Shown here: positions 1 to 10,938 of the stretch, in pieces
Position numbering within the stretch: position 1 is the first letter of the stretch
Layout of the letters: every line of letters begins with the position of its first letter
Assembly (NCBI RefSeq): GCF_002575655.3
Contig: NC_053040.3
Location: forward strand, 360,838,267 to 360,902,266
Length of the DNA: 64,000 bases
DNA from: Aegilops tauschii subsp. strangulata
Taxonomy: Eukaryota > Streptophyta > Magnoliopsida > Poales > Poaceae
Reading direction: 5' to 3'
Position numbers and translations under genes: made by a program
Notes under the pieces: generated by a model
Seen by the model: only the letters and a program-made list of their open reading frames with translations
Databases searched by the model: none
What the model was told of the DNA's origin: nothing

Positions 1-237
1 ATTTCTTTTAATGGAAGAAGTCATATCATCTTCACTCCAGGGATTTGTGATGAAATGAATTTGCATTCATGGAGATCATAAATGCAAAGTGAAATTTTGG
101 GAAAGTCATTTCATTCCCTCTCATTCAACTTTCTAAAGTTTCAAATTTCACTCAATGAATCACAAAACAATCCAACAAACAAACATAGTTATTTATTTAA
201 TATAACATTCCAAAATTTAGAATTTTGGGATGTTACA
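1..237 (-). mobile_element. End of a Gypsy-type 3' LTR
   Basis: The stretch ends in ...TTTTGGGATGTTACA at 237. Read on the minus strand this is an LTR start of the TGTAACATCCC type, common in Triticeae Gypsy elements. It is followed by a sequence containing the GAATCTCGTCC...GAGATTC motif, which also follows the long LTR at 17087 in this window. This places the 3' LTR of a minus-strand element here, with the rest of the LTR to the left of the window. The boundary at 237 is seen directly; the family assignment is inferred. Confidence 0.65.
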
Positions 238-1429
238 AACTACCACAATTAAAATGAATCTCGTCCTCGAGATTCGAAGAGGCTAGGAAGAAAGGTTAGG
301 ATTTGGGGTCTTCTAGCAAATCTATTGATCAGAAATGTCTGGGGTGCTACCACACTTAGAAGCATGATTATGGTTCTGACAAAACTCATTTACTCCATCC
401 CTTTGGGTTGATGGTGTCGGTGTTCTCTTATTCTCGGGACAACTCTTTCACTGGTGCCCTTCCGATAAGGGCATAACCTCCTGAGTTCTTTCACCAAAAT
501 AGGATCTTTCCGAGACTGGGTCTTCTTAGCTGACAGGTTTGTCGCCGATACTAAACAACTGTCGAAAATCTCATGGTGGTCAGCCATTTTATGGTTTCTC
601 CTGCATGTAGTGGGTATGGGTTGAATCTCACTTCATATCCTATGATAGGCAACGATTGCCTGTACAGGGTTTCATTGTTCTACCATCCCAAGGTTTTTGG
701 CTTGTCATTTGACATTCTTCTAGGGTTTTCAGGGCAATCTGATTTTCTATCAACATATGATAGTTCATGATAGAAGTCTCCGGTATGGGGGCCAATCCAT
801 CCCATACTTAAATCATTACAACATACGCAAACAATGAATCATGTATTCTAACACTTGGGCATCATCACATGCATTGCAAAATTTCTCTTGTCGACGAACT
901 TAGTTCAGATAATTCCACTAATTATGCAAGCTGAAGAAAACATCTATCATTTCTTCACAACTCTCGGATTTTCGTATCCTCCTAAGTAACATCTGCTGGC
1001 GAAATCATAGCTTCTTCCAAATTTCATCTTCAAGGGAGTGCTTGATCCTTACTAACTCCTCGGCCTGTGGGTTGTGGCCCACTTCAACATTTGCACAACT
1101 TGAACTCATCCTTTGAGTTACTATTGTTCCATATTCCAACATTGCACCCCCAATTGTGCTTCATTCCATCATATCAAAAACAATACTCTGACTTATTTTG
1201 TCCAAACTCCACTCTGTGGAATATCATTATCCTTTCCATGGGTCAAGTGCTCACGGGGTACTACCACCCTTGAAATGCACAAATTCTTCCATGGACCATA
1301 TTTCTCATATCCTCGAAACGGGTCCAAATATGTGTTCCTAGAGTAACAACTCATACAATTCAACATATGAAATTAGGATACTTTAACTTTATTTATCCAT
1401 GAACCATTACAATATCCGAGACTTCCATT
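238..1429 (-). mobile_element. Decayed internal 3' part of the minus-strand Gypsy element
   Basis: AT-rich sequence directly inside the LTR end at 237. No reading frame longer than about 80 codons is convincing and no protein motif was recognised. The first 50 bases resemble the region just inside the other long Gypsy LTR of this window (17088 onwards). I interpret it as non-coding or decayed retrotransposon sequence. Its right limit is set only by the start of the 270-bp repeats and is approximate. Confidence 0.4.
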
Positions 1430-1855
1430 AGATCATTATTGAGCTATCCTTGGTAGTTATGCCATTTTTAGCTAACGAAGCATATCAAGTCATTTTGGAG
1501 GAAAAAAATGCTAAGTATAGGTCATTTTATAGCTATCCTAGGTAAAATATGTCATTTTGGACCTAAGTAAGGTAATTATGTCATTTTCGAGGAAAATAAG
1601 CTAAGTATAGGTCATTTTGGAGCTAAACCAAGGTTATCATGCCATTTTTTTACCTAAGTAAGCTAATTATGTCATAAATGAACTAGGTAAGCTAAGTATA
1701 GATCATTATTGAGTTATCCTTGGTAGTTATGCCTGTTTTTAGCTAACTAAGCATATTAAGTCATTTAGGAGGAAAAAATGCTAAGTATTGGTCATCTTAT
1801 AGCTATCCTAGGTAAAGTATGTCAGTTTGGAGCTAAGTAAGGTTATGATGTCACT
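1430..1855. repeat. Tandem repeat, period about 270 bp, with short subrepeats
   Basis: A block starting GATCATTATTGAGCTATCC at 1431 recurs at 1701 with about 90% identity over about 150 bases. Inside each block a shorter theme (CTAAGTATAGGTCATTTTGGAGC, with variants) repeats every 35-50 bases. The repeats lie next to the CACTA gene remnant and are probably part of the non-coding end of that element. Confidence 0.7.
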
Positions 1856-2223
1856 TGGGAAAACTTACCATCATCACGGAGGTGAAGGGCCGATCGGGTG
1901 TGCGCTAGTTCCAGTAGGAGAAGGACCGGTCGGGGTTGCGCAATTGCGAGACGGAGAAGGATCGGTCGATGCTTGTCGGGAGGCATGCTGCACCAAAGAT
2001 CATTTGCAATGTCTCGTTAGCATGATGCAACTGAAATGTGAATACTAGTAACTAATGAAACTCACCGTGTCCGCTATACCAATCTGCGGCATCGGCGGAG
2101 GGGTCTAGCCGTTTTTCTCGCACACGGACTACACATTTTGTTTTCACGAGTCAGTCATATTAGTTAGTAATGAAACGAACAATACATGCATGATTTGGCT
2201 AATATGCAGTAGAAACTTACCAC

Positions 2224-4220
2224 GAGGAGCTCGTATAGGGTCCGGTGACCCGCGTCGTTTCGGTTCCTCTCCTCCTCCAGCATCATAGTCGTCCTCTCCT
2301 CCAACTCCTTCTCCCTCTGTGTCGCCTGCCTGTTTGCCTCCGCCAGAAGCTCCTGGGCCCTAGCCTCGACGGCAAGCTCCATTGGCCGTGGACGAGGACT
2401 CGTCTCAGGAAGAGAGCTCGTCTGGCGCTTCTTGATCTCCCGGAGAGTTCTAGGACACCGTATCAGTCCATCCCCAATGGTTGCCGAGCTATGTTTCCTC
2501 CCTTCACCAGATAGCAACACGAGCTCTGGATCAAAAGCACTCTAGCTCGGGTTTAAGTCATCCCCTTTCATCGCCTTCCCAAAGTCTCTGTACCTCACGA
2601 GCTTGTTGTGGGAGGAGATGTTGGTGAAGCTCTCTGGATGATCGCGGTCAGACTCAGAGAATGCCTTGGCCTTCTTGAATGGGGCACTATGGGCCACGGC
2701 ATAGAGGTCGTACAGCGGTGGCACTTCCTTCTTGTTGTGTTTCGCCTAAAAGAGAGGAACAACATATTAATTAAGGGCTCAAGCTAGCATGAAGAATGAA
2801 ATTGCATGAATCGTTAAGGGCTCAAACCACATACCCAGTGATCCCCATACTCAAATAGGTTGGAGCTCCCTTGATGGTGTGGCACACCTCGCATGGGCAC
2901 GCTTATCCCTAGCCTTGTTGTGTTCGGCTAGCCATTGGGGAGAGCACCACTCATCCACCAACGCCTCCCAACAGTCCATCATATCCGCACACCATCTCGG
3001 GGGCACCTAAGTTTGGCAACGAGAAATTTCAGTGCTACGCCTACGAATAGGTAACTAAGTACAAGGCCTTAAGAATAGGTAATACCTTCATGTACTTCTC
3101 CTTACTCAGATACTTGCCGCGGCACTTCTTCTTGGCCCTCCTAATGTTAGTCGAGGCGTAGTAGTCTCGAACAGCCTGCACCCTAGCCTCATGCCGTAAG
3201 TTCTGAAGTAGGCACTTGCACTCGGCTTCAAGAACCCTAGCCACCTCCTCCTCGTGTTCCTCAGTACACCTGTAGAAGGTCTGTAATCGAACAAGACAAC
3301 ACTGATTTGTACAATCACTAGGTACTATTGATTTTTAATTCTGTAAAGGAGAAATTACCCAAAACCGCCGCCTCACAATGTCAGCCACCGTCTCGCACAA
3401 GACACCGTCGACCCTCTCCTCCGTTGGGGCCGGGGCAGCCACGTACAGCTCCTAGCTCAGTGCTAGCTGTGGAAACTGATCCTCACCAGGCAACGTGACC
3501 CACCCTGGGAAGTTGTGCCGGCAAAGCACACCAAGGACCTGGTTGGGCCTGCGGACACCATCGGCGTGTATCCAACCCCTGTAGTATGACAAGGCCATCA
3601 CATTAGATATTAATTTGAAGAAACATGAAGGAAAAAGGTTAAAAAAGAGTAAATGCACTTCTCCCCGTTAGGCTGAATCAACCACCTTTGATCGTGGGTC
3701 ATCGGCACGGCCGGGAGCTTTGTACCACCACACTGGTAGACCTTCTTGCCTTGCTCAACCAGCTCGCCCTCGCTAAAACTATCGTCTGACCAAGTCTTCT
3801 CGCCATCAGCATGGCCACTAGTCTCCGGAGTCACGTGAGACGAAGACTTAGGGACCCGAGTCTCCTAGGACGAAGGCTCTGGACCCGAGTCTCCTGGGAC
3901 GAAGGCTCGTCGACCCGAGGCTCGTGGACCGGAGTCCAAGATGGGTCCACCTGAGACGGAGCACTACGGTGGTCCAGAGAATCAGCTGGGGGTGGCAGTG
4001 AGGAAGGTGCAGCAGCCTTCCTACCTCTCCCGCCGCCACGTCCACCTCTAGCAGCCCTCTTCGGCTTCCCCCGACCTCTCCTGGCCGAAGAAGAAGCGTC
4101 CGCCGGTGTTTGCATACTATCATCCAGCGCTCTCCGAAGGTGCTGGGGTGGAATAATAACACCCCTCCCAGCATGCGCCGAGGAAGGAGCCTCGGAGCGC
4201 TCTCGACCTGTGCCCACCAT
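2224..4220 (-). pseudogene. CACTA element protein of plant transposase Ptta/En/Spm type, broken
   Basis: Read from 4220 downward the pieces come in family order. First is a basic Ala/Gly/Arg-rich N-terminus (4220-3840) with KPKRAARGGRGGGRGRK. Next is a segment with KLPAVPMTHDQRWLIQPNGE (3834-3660), then one with RRPNQVLGVLCRHNFPGWV (3590-3450). Then comes ARVQAVRDYYASTNIRR (3244-3080), followed by a block with MPPLYDLYAVAHSAPFKKA (2724-2542) and a Glu/Arg-rich coiled-coil C-terminus (2520-2224). These resemble the Pfam Transposase_24 family encoded next to the transposase in grass CACTA elements. Several gaps look like introns. A frameshift near 3835 and in-frame stops, including TAG near 2545 and 3450, break it. 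Exact exon ends were not fixed. Confidence 0.7.
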
Positions 4221-5480
4221 CTGTCAACACCTGCAATGACAAAGACTAAACGAAATTAGTACAACATAAACATAATAAAATATTTGGTGGGTGAAAACAA
4301 CACCTAAAAAATTAACTAACTAATTAACTAACTAAGTAAGTAATTAACCTAAAAACCAACTAACTAATTAAAGGCTTTTTCTTAAGGCCAGAAATGGTCT
4401 ATAATAGGTTAAAATTATTTTAGTGTTTCAAAAATACTTGAGAAAATTTAGGGAAGCTCATTGGACATATATTGTCCATATATAAGAGTTTCAACAAACG
4501 GTCATGTTCAAAATATTGGTCAAATCCATCAAAAACCCTTTTCTGATATTTCAAGCTTTTGGAATATTTACAAAGGAAATGTTCTCTATAAATTCCAAGA
4601 AAATTCTAGCATGTCAAAAATGCCATATTTGGTTATCTTGCCAAGTATCATCTCTTGGAGAACAAGATGACATCACTAGAACCCCTCAAAACCATTTATG
4701 TCTATTGCCAAACATGTCCAAATGCTCTCAGATATCTTGGAAGATTAGGCCTCCCATAGGGAGGAACTACACTTTTCTGATCATACCAACTCTTCAGTTA
4801 AGCCAGGCAAGCCTAAAGCACTTGTTAGGGCAGTCTAAACTACTAGTATTTGCATAGACAAGCTATAAAAGAGTTTAAAAAGTTCTAACTGATTAGACCA
4901 AGATATTAGCCATGTTCTCAAATTAATTATAGAACATTTCTTTCTTATGATGATATACTCATTTTGGGTGTACTTCAGATACCGTCGAATGTTGTTCTGA
5001 GGAAGCAAATTAAAGTAAAGGGATTCTTTCTTTGTGTGAAGTCAAATTGAAATAAGAATGTTTTTTCTTTAGAAAGATAAATATCACAGCATTGTCAGGT
5101 CCCAACAAGCAGGAGCTAGGTGCTTAAGATCACCCTGCCAACTAATTGACAAATGATGACTAAACCTGCCTTTTCTTTTTCTTTTCTGATTTTCAAGAAA
5201 CAAAAGAAAAGGGATGCATATGCATCCTAATCCTAATCATTTACATGGTTGTTTTCTAGGAGTAGTAATTAGTAAAACTAAAACTAGATATGGTAATTAT
5301 ATACTTCTATTCTACTGGTTAACAGAACTAACCTAACTAACCTACAAACTAATTAACCTTACTAACCTAGAAAATAACCTAACTAACCTAGTCTAAAGAT
5401 AATAACTAACCTAACTAACCGAGAAAATCAAACTAACCTAACAGTACTAACTAACCTAATTACTAGCAGTAGAAAAAAAT
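4221..5480. other. AT-rich non-coding interior of the CACTA element
   Basis: No gene was seen. Two stretches (4300-4370 and 5320-5465) are low-complexity runs of TAACTAACC-like units. The rest is AT-rich, with short frames and no recognisable motif. It lies between the CACTA gene start and the subterminal repeats, so it is probably the promoter and leader side of that element. Confidence 0.5.
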
Positions 5481-5489
5481 AAAAAAAAC

Positions 5490-5765
5490 AGGGGGGAGCT
5501 CACCGGAGTGGGTCGGCAGGGCACCAGGGTGTCGGGGCGGCTAGGGCCTTGGGACAGCGGGGCACCTGGTTGTCGAGGCGGCGGGGCGCCGGGGGCGGCG
5601 GGGCGGCGAGGGCGTCAGGGCAGCGGGGGCGTCGGGGCGGCGAGGGCGTCGGGGCGGCGGGGCGGTGGGGGCGGCGGGGTGGCGCGGGCATCGGGGTGGC
5701 GCGGATGAGGTGAGGGAGAGAGAGAGGGGGGAGAGAAAGAGGGGTGGGGCGCGGGGCGACCATTT
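5490..5765. repeat. GC-rich degenerate repeats of GGCG(G/A)GGGCG type
   Basis: A G-rich plus strand with many imperfect copies of GTCGGGGCGGCGAGGGC. On the minus strand it would read as Pro/Arg/Ala-rich peptide, which I treat as an artefact of composition. It joins the CACTA interior to the subterminal hairpin repeats. Confidence 0.6.
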
Positions 5766-5789
5766 TTTAGTTAGGTTTAGTTTCTTTGC

Positions 5790-6170
5790 TGTCTGCTAGT
5801 AGACGGCAAAGAGCGTAGCTAGTGGGTGGGGCCGAGGGGAAACGACCGTTAGGTTGGCTATTCTCTTTTCCGTCTGCTGGCGGACGGCAAAGAGGCTCTG
5901 CCGTCAGCGAGCAGACGGCAAAGAAAGTGGCCGTTAGGTGGTTCTCAGTAGTGGGCCACCCTCCCTATTTGCCGTCTGCTAGCGGACGGCAAAGCGTCTA
6001 TGCCTTCAGCAAGCGGACGGCAAAGAACTGGCTGACGGCAAACACGCTCTTTGCCGTCCGCTCTCTCTTTGCCGTCAGCTTTCGGTATGTCGATGGCAAA
6101 GACCTCCTTTGCCGTCAGCTAGCGGACGGCAAAGAAGTGGCTGACGGCAAAGATCCTGATTCCAGTAGTG
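5790..6170 (-). repeat. CACTA subterminal hairpin repeats and terminal inverted repeat
   Basis: About ten copies of TTTGCCGTC or its complement GACGGCAAAG alternate in direct and inverted orientation, separated by short GC(T/G)AGCGG spacers, and end in CCAGTAGTG at 6170. Arrays of short motifs just inside the terminal inverted repeat are the usual transposase-binding region of CACTA elements. The motif is seen directly; its binding role is inferred from the class. Confidence 0.8.
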
Positions 6171-6713
6171 AATAGTAGTGTATTTTTGTTGAGTACGATG
6201 CAATCCGGAATGTATGTATCTCCATGTTTAAGACATGTCGAGATTAATACGTCAATTTGCAATTGAAATTTTCAATTTCATGCAAATACAAATGCAAAAT
6301 TCAAAGTGATTTCATCAAATTGATGCTTGGGATCACAAGGTAGTCATATGGATCTACTGCCTACGCAGATTATCGATCACTACTGATAAAGCTTACATTT
6401 TGTTGTTTTTGACATTATGATTGCTTTACAAAGTGCTCTCCCACACATTTTACTAAGTCATGACATAAGGCATTACGAGTGAGTATCTACTGATTTCATC
6501 AGATTATACTCCCTAGTGCTGCGAGATCTACTCCATTTTGGAGATTACCTTCAAGGTGTCATATTTAGCAATTTGAGATTTACACTAATGGTTTCAAGAT
6601 AACTTCTTGAAATACCCATTGATTTTGCTATGTTCATTACAACATCAACCGTGATGGTCTTTAATTTACTAAACGTAAATTGATTATCTCTGGTTTACCC
6701 ATAGCGGTAACAT

Positions 6714-6962
6714 ATGGCTATAGAATTTGAGGCATTCGCCCTCAATGGCCACCACTGCCCTATCTGGTCCATGGACATCATGATCACTCTTGTGTCTCGT
6801 AGGATAATGTGTGCAACCCAGGATTCACTTCTGGTCAGGATCACACCGCTAACAGAAAAATGGTGTCTTATACATTATAAGGCATTAGATTCAGATCTCA
6901 GCATATGGTTATTCTATATCAGCAATTCTTGGGACACAATGAACTCACGGGCAAAGGTTTGA
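6714..6962 (+). pseudogene. Copia gag N-terminal remnant
   Basis: The 82-codon frame begins with ATG and contains FALNGHHCPIWSMDIMITL, close to the LNG-x-NYPIW-x-MDM start typical of Copia gag proteins in grasses. It ends at a stop at 6960-6962, where a full gag would continue for several hundred residues. The start is chosen because the family motif lies directly behind it. Confidence 0.65.
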
Positions 6963-7319
6963 ATATCACTTCAACCTTCAACCCGACATCACCAGTGATG
7001 ACGGGATCCTATGGACATGGAGAACGTGTGGTTGAATATGACTCAACTAACATGTTTGAAGACATTGTTTAGTCTCTCAATCTCCTGAGTGGTCAACATA
7101 ATTTATGTCCATTTACGATGTTCTAATAAGAACATAAGTATTGTTGTCATCATATATTGTATATCACAATATATTGTATCAGCACTTTGGTACAAGTACA
7201 TTTGTATGTATTCTATATATCTGAGTGATTTTCATATTAAGAATCTTCATGTCTATATATAGATTTCTACGGGGGTCAATCTGATGAAATGATATGTGCC
7301 TTGTGGACATATGCACCAC

Positions 7320-7773
7320 AAGCTCTATACTCAGGGAAGTGAAATGTTTCCACTCTCGTTGAGAGAAAGGAGATATTTTAAAATTGCTGGACGCGATGAG
7401 GTATTTGTTGGCTCAACTCGAGTCATATTTACTATCCCTGTGGGTACTCGAGTAATGTCAGGATGCTTTGTTGCTTCCCGGGTTAACTCGTACCCTACTA
7501 AACTATAGAGGTATCCGTCAAAACAGTTTCCATAGCGAAACTTATGATGACAACAAAGAAAATAACTTCTCTTTACCAGATGCAACGGATATGGCAAGCA
7601 CATTCTTTATGTATCATCTGGATTGTACTACACATACTACAAAACCCGTAGCACATGTTGCACCCAAGATAGTTTTCCAAAATGTCTTGTACATGACAAA
7701 CTTTGCATACACGCCTTGGTCATCAAGACATTGGGTTGAAACCAAAACTATCAGCAATTCTAATAGTTCATGA
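7320..7773 (+). pseudogene. Copia GAG-pre-integrase region, frameshifted
   Basis: Two overlapping plus-strand frames carry consecutive pieces of one protein. The first has YFKIAGRDEVFVGSTRVIF and the second has TRTLLNYRGIRQNSFHSETY, then KPVAHVAPKIVFQNV and KTISNSNSS. In Copia polyproteins these segments follow one another just before the integrase. The change of frame near 7470-7500 is a frameshift. Downstream, to about 8700, further integrase-like scraps are visible but too decayed to delimit. Confidence 0.65.
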
Positions 7774-9612
7774 TTATTATGATGCTAAATTCTAACAATA
7801 TTTGGATTTTATGTGCACTACATGTGACACAGCGAAGCTAAAGGCTCGCGCACCTTAAAGTCTACGCTGAACCACCCAGACTCCTTGAATGCATCAAGTT
7901 GAGGTAAATGGCTCTTCCCATCCATTGACTAGACTATTCAGGTGTTCCATAGTTCTAAAAGACATCTACATGATTGTCTTAAGTGTGTGCTTTATTCACA
8001 CGAAACCATTGGCTCATTATCCTGACATCGATTTTGAGCAAATCGAATGGATAACATTGCAGAATTCTGCTTGAGTGCCTTCTCTATGGCCCTTGGATTG
8101 AAGTTTAGCAATTTGTCCTAATGTCTAGACTCAAGATGGTTTGGTGGAATCCTATATCCAAAGAATTAAGCTCACTTTACTTTGGAATTGCAACTTACCA
8201 ACTTTACGTTGGAGTCATGGAGTTTTACACGCTCATGACGGAACTGCATAATTTTATTCCCCTCTATCTTTGATACATGGAAATCTACCAAGTATTCCCA
8301 TCTGCGGTAATTCGGTTGCATACCGATCTCACCACCCGGCATACATCATTGGCCCCTCAACATATAGTTGGGATCTATGTGAGGAATAATTGTATTACCG
8401 TCAATACTTCAAGCCCCTCACATGGGGAATTATTCAAGGCCAGTATGCTGATTCAATGAGGAACATTTCCAGGCATTAGGGGGAGATTTCAAGTACCATA
8501 AAGAATACCAGGAAATTAGTGGAATGTTCAACACATTTTCTGCCTCAAATCCACATACTCAAAGATCTGAACCATGCGTTCAGAAGATTTGCACCACATT
8601 GCATAACCTGCCAGATTCATTTACTAACTATAAAGGTGTCACACAATCCTACAATCCTGCAAAAATATGCCTGAAAGAGTGATGGTACCAACAAAATTCA
8701 CTCCACTCACCGTTCATAGCAACAGGGGGAGATGTATGGCAGAATTACATCAGGATTCAGCTTCCCGCAAGCAAGGATATCAAGGCCTGTGAATCAGTAA
8801 ATGCAATTCAACTTCACGTTGACAGACACCTATTGGGTAGTATACACCCAGTGGATGGGAAACCTCCACCAACCCAGGTCATAGTGCACATAATGACCGA
8901 GACATCGGAATAACCGACTCAATCGCATTGGGAAATCGCGAGCAGTCACCATGGTTAATGATATTTCCATCAACTATATATTGATATATAGATTCTGGAG
9001 AATCATATAACCGGAAGTCTACAATTGTCAACATACATCTCTCAACTAGATTGCAAATCTTTCACATGATTCAGGTCCAAAGACCATGGCCATGGCAAAG
9101 TGTGAATATCACTCGGACTGAACTCAAGCAAAGGGTATAATATAGGTAGAAATCATCTTGCTCAAGAATGGGAAGGTATTCATAAGCAATACCTACACCA
9201 GTTTTCTTCTGGAAACAGAATTGAGAACAAAGACGTGGTGAAACAAAGAGCAAGTATTGTAGCACAAGGGGACGCGCAGATACCCACCTATTCTCCAGAG
9301 GTGGAATCTCTTTCTGATAACTTATATCATTGGCAGTACAAAATCATCTATCTCCGCAGTTGATAGATGTAGTGATTACATATCCATGTGGATCACTAGA
9401 TTCAGATACATATGTTTGATTCCCGATGGAATCTCACTTCTGAATCGAAATACAAAATGCAACATACATTGTGTAAAACTAGTAAGTCACCATACGACTT
9501 ATTGTGGTTGGTACATATGGTACAACCGACATAGTGAGTTCCTTATACAAAAGGATTACTCCTGTAAAGATGATTATCCATGTTTGTATGTCTGCAATGA
9601 CGACACATGTAA

Positions 9613-10032
9613 TCATCTAATGATGGAGTTTAAATGAAGGATTTGGGTAAACCAAAACACCGCTCGTTACTACAACTTGAGCACCTTCATTCATACATTA
9701 TGGTATACTATGTTGTCTATATCCAAAATATATTGGAGAAATTCATTGTGGACAAATATTATCCATCCATAACTCTCATGGTAGATCATTCTCTAGACGT
9801 AGAGAAAGATCTATTTAGACCAAGAGATGATGGGAATGAGATATTGGGACTCAACGTTCCATATGTCATTGGATCGACCAAGCACAATTGGTTGGTACTC
9901 AAGAATATCTTTCGATATCTCCAAGGCATGAAACATCTTGTCCTGGTTTTTCAGTTTTGGAGAAATCTGAACACCAATATCATTGGATACATCGATCAGA
10001 TCCCCACTATGTCAGATCATAGACAAGTTTAG
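9613..10032 (+). pseudogene. Copia reverse transcriptase C-terminus and RNase H start, decayed
   Basis: The frame reads MKDLGKPKHRSLLQLEH, the conserved MKDLG...LGLQ(I/L)E block of Copia reverse transcriptase. It then has ILEKF, DKYYPS, FRPRDDG and HNWLVLKNIFRYLQGMKH, the last matching the W-x-(G/A)-x-K-x-(I/V)-LRYL-x-GT block at the start of Copia RNase H. Loss of several conserved residues and an early stop mark it as a pseudogene. Confidence 0.7.
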
Positions 10033-10670
10033 TGTTCCTACTAGGTGTGGTAACCCTCTCATGAAGAGTCTTCGAAACAGACCTCATGGCTACATTCACC
10101 AACCATTATCTCAACGATAATGTTTCTTGTGTTGCCCAGATGCAAACAGGTTACATAATAAGCAATATCACTATATTGCATATCTTGCAAGTCAAGTCAT
10201 GCGACTGATTTGTTCAGCGGGTCTCTACCAACTTCTATGTTTTGGTATGTGATGGCTTCGAATTTTGCAAGAATCAGGGGGAGTATCTTCCTTAATTGTT
10301 CCTGTTCAATGCATCATATTATACTCTTTTTCCCTTCATGAGTTTACCTTACAGGTTCTCGTAAAGGTTTTTAATGAGGTAATATCAACATGAGATCATA
10401 TGTCATACTTTCTGTTTTCCCCGCCGGGGTTTTTAAGAAAGTATATACGACATATTTATTGTCCTCTAAACTATGAGTTTTCTCGTATTCAGTTAAAAGA
10501 GACAATAACCATTATATGTTGCATCATTTTCTCCCTATTTTTCCCACTGGGTTTGAAGGAGTTTTAGCAACATGTCAAACACCTATCTCCTCATATTTTC
10601 CCCACGGGGTTTTTGGAGGAGCTTTTTCAAGATGATGATACTTACACTAACAAGCATGGATTAGGGGGAG

Positions 10671-10921
10671 TGTTAGGATTTAATTAATCCTATTAATCCC
10701 TGCTTTTCCTAATCGAGACGGTTGTCTCGTGTCCCTTCGGACGCACCCCTTCGTGGGCTATATATATGTGTAATCCCATCATCATTGAGAACAACTATTC
10801 ACTTTTACATCTTTGTGTTTTTGTCTCTCGTTCTCTACTCGAAACAGTATGTTTGTTTGATTGTATTGTATGATTGTTTGTGATTGATCCTTACTTACCT
10901 TAGATTGTACGAAGAGTAACA
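10671..10921 (+). repeat. Copia 3' LTR, 251 bp
   Basis: It begins TGTTAGGATTTAATTAATCC right after the polypurine tract TTAGGGGGAG and ends ...GAAGAGTAACA, giving TGTTA...TAACA termini. A TATA-like stretch (CTATATATATG) lies at 10758-10768. The LINE target duplication begins at base 10920, overlapping the last two bases of this LTR. Confidence 0.8.
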
Positions 10922-10938
10922 CCACCTGCCTTTTGGTT
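10920..10938. repeat. LINE target site duplication, left copy (19 bp)
   Basis: CACCACCTGCCTTTTGGTT is repeated exactly at 29011-29029. The two copies bracket the LINE and everything nested in it. A 19-bp perfect match at the two ends of a truncated LINE is the expected product of target-primed reverse transcription. Confidence 0.9.

Larger units (their letters stand above)
1430..6170 (-). mobile_element. CACTA (En/Spm) DNA transposon, left end not found
   Basis: The right end is clear. The sequence ends at 6170 in ...TCCAGTAGTG, so the minus strand begins CACTACTGGAATCAGG, a CACTA terminal inverted repeat. Subterminal hairpin repeats fill 5790-6160 and a broken CACTA-type protein gene lies at 2.2-4.2 kb on the minus strand. 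The matching left CACTA terminus was looked for and not seen, so that end is truncated or hidden, and 1430 is only an estimate. The element abuts the Copia remnant that starts at 6171. Confidence 0.75.
6171..10921 (+). mobile_element. Copia LTR retrotransposon, 5' end missing
   Basis: Plus-strand remnants occur in Copia order: gag (6714), GAG-pre-integrase (about 7330-7770), then reverse transcriptase/RNase H pieces (about 9610-10030). They are followed by a polypurine tract TTAGGGGGAG (10661-10670) and an intact-looking 251-bp 3' LTR (10671-10921). No 5' LTR or primer-binding site was found; the CACTA element borders the left side at 6170. Coding parts are full of stops and frameshifts, so this is an old copy. 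Confidence 0.8.

Noticed and set aside
5320..5465. Telomere-like TAACC runs
   Set aside because: The units are irregular TAACTAACC and TAACCTAACT, not the plant telomere repeat CCCTAAA. Low-complexity sequence inside the CACTA element.
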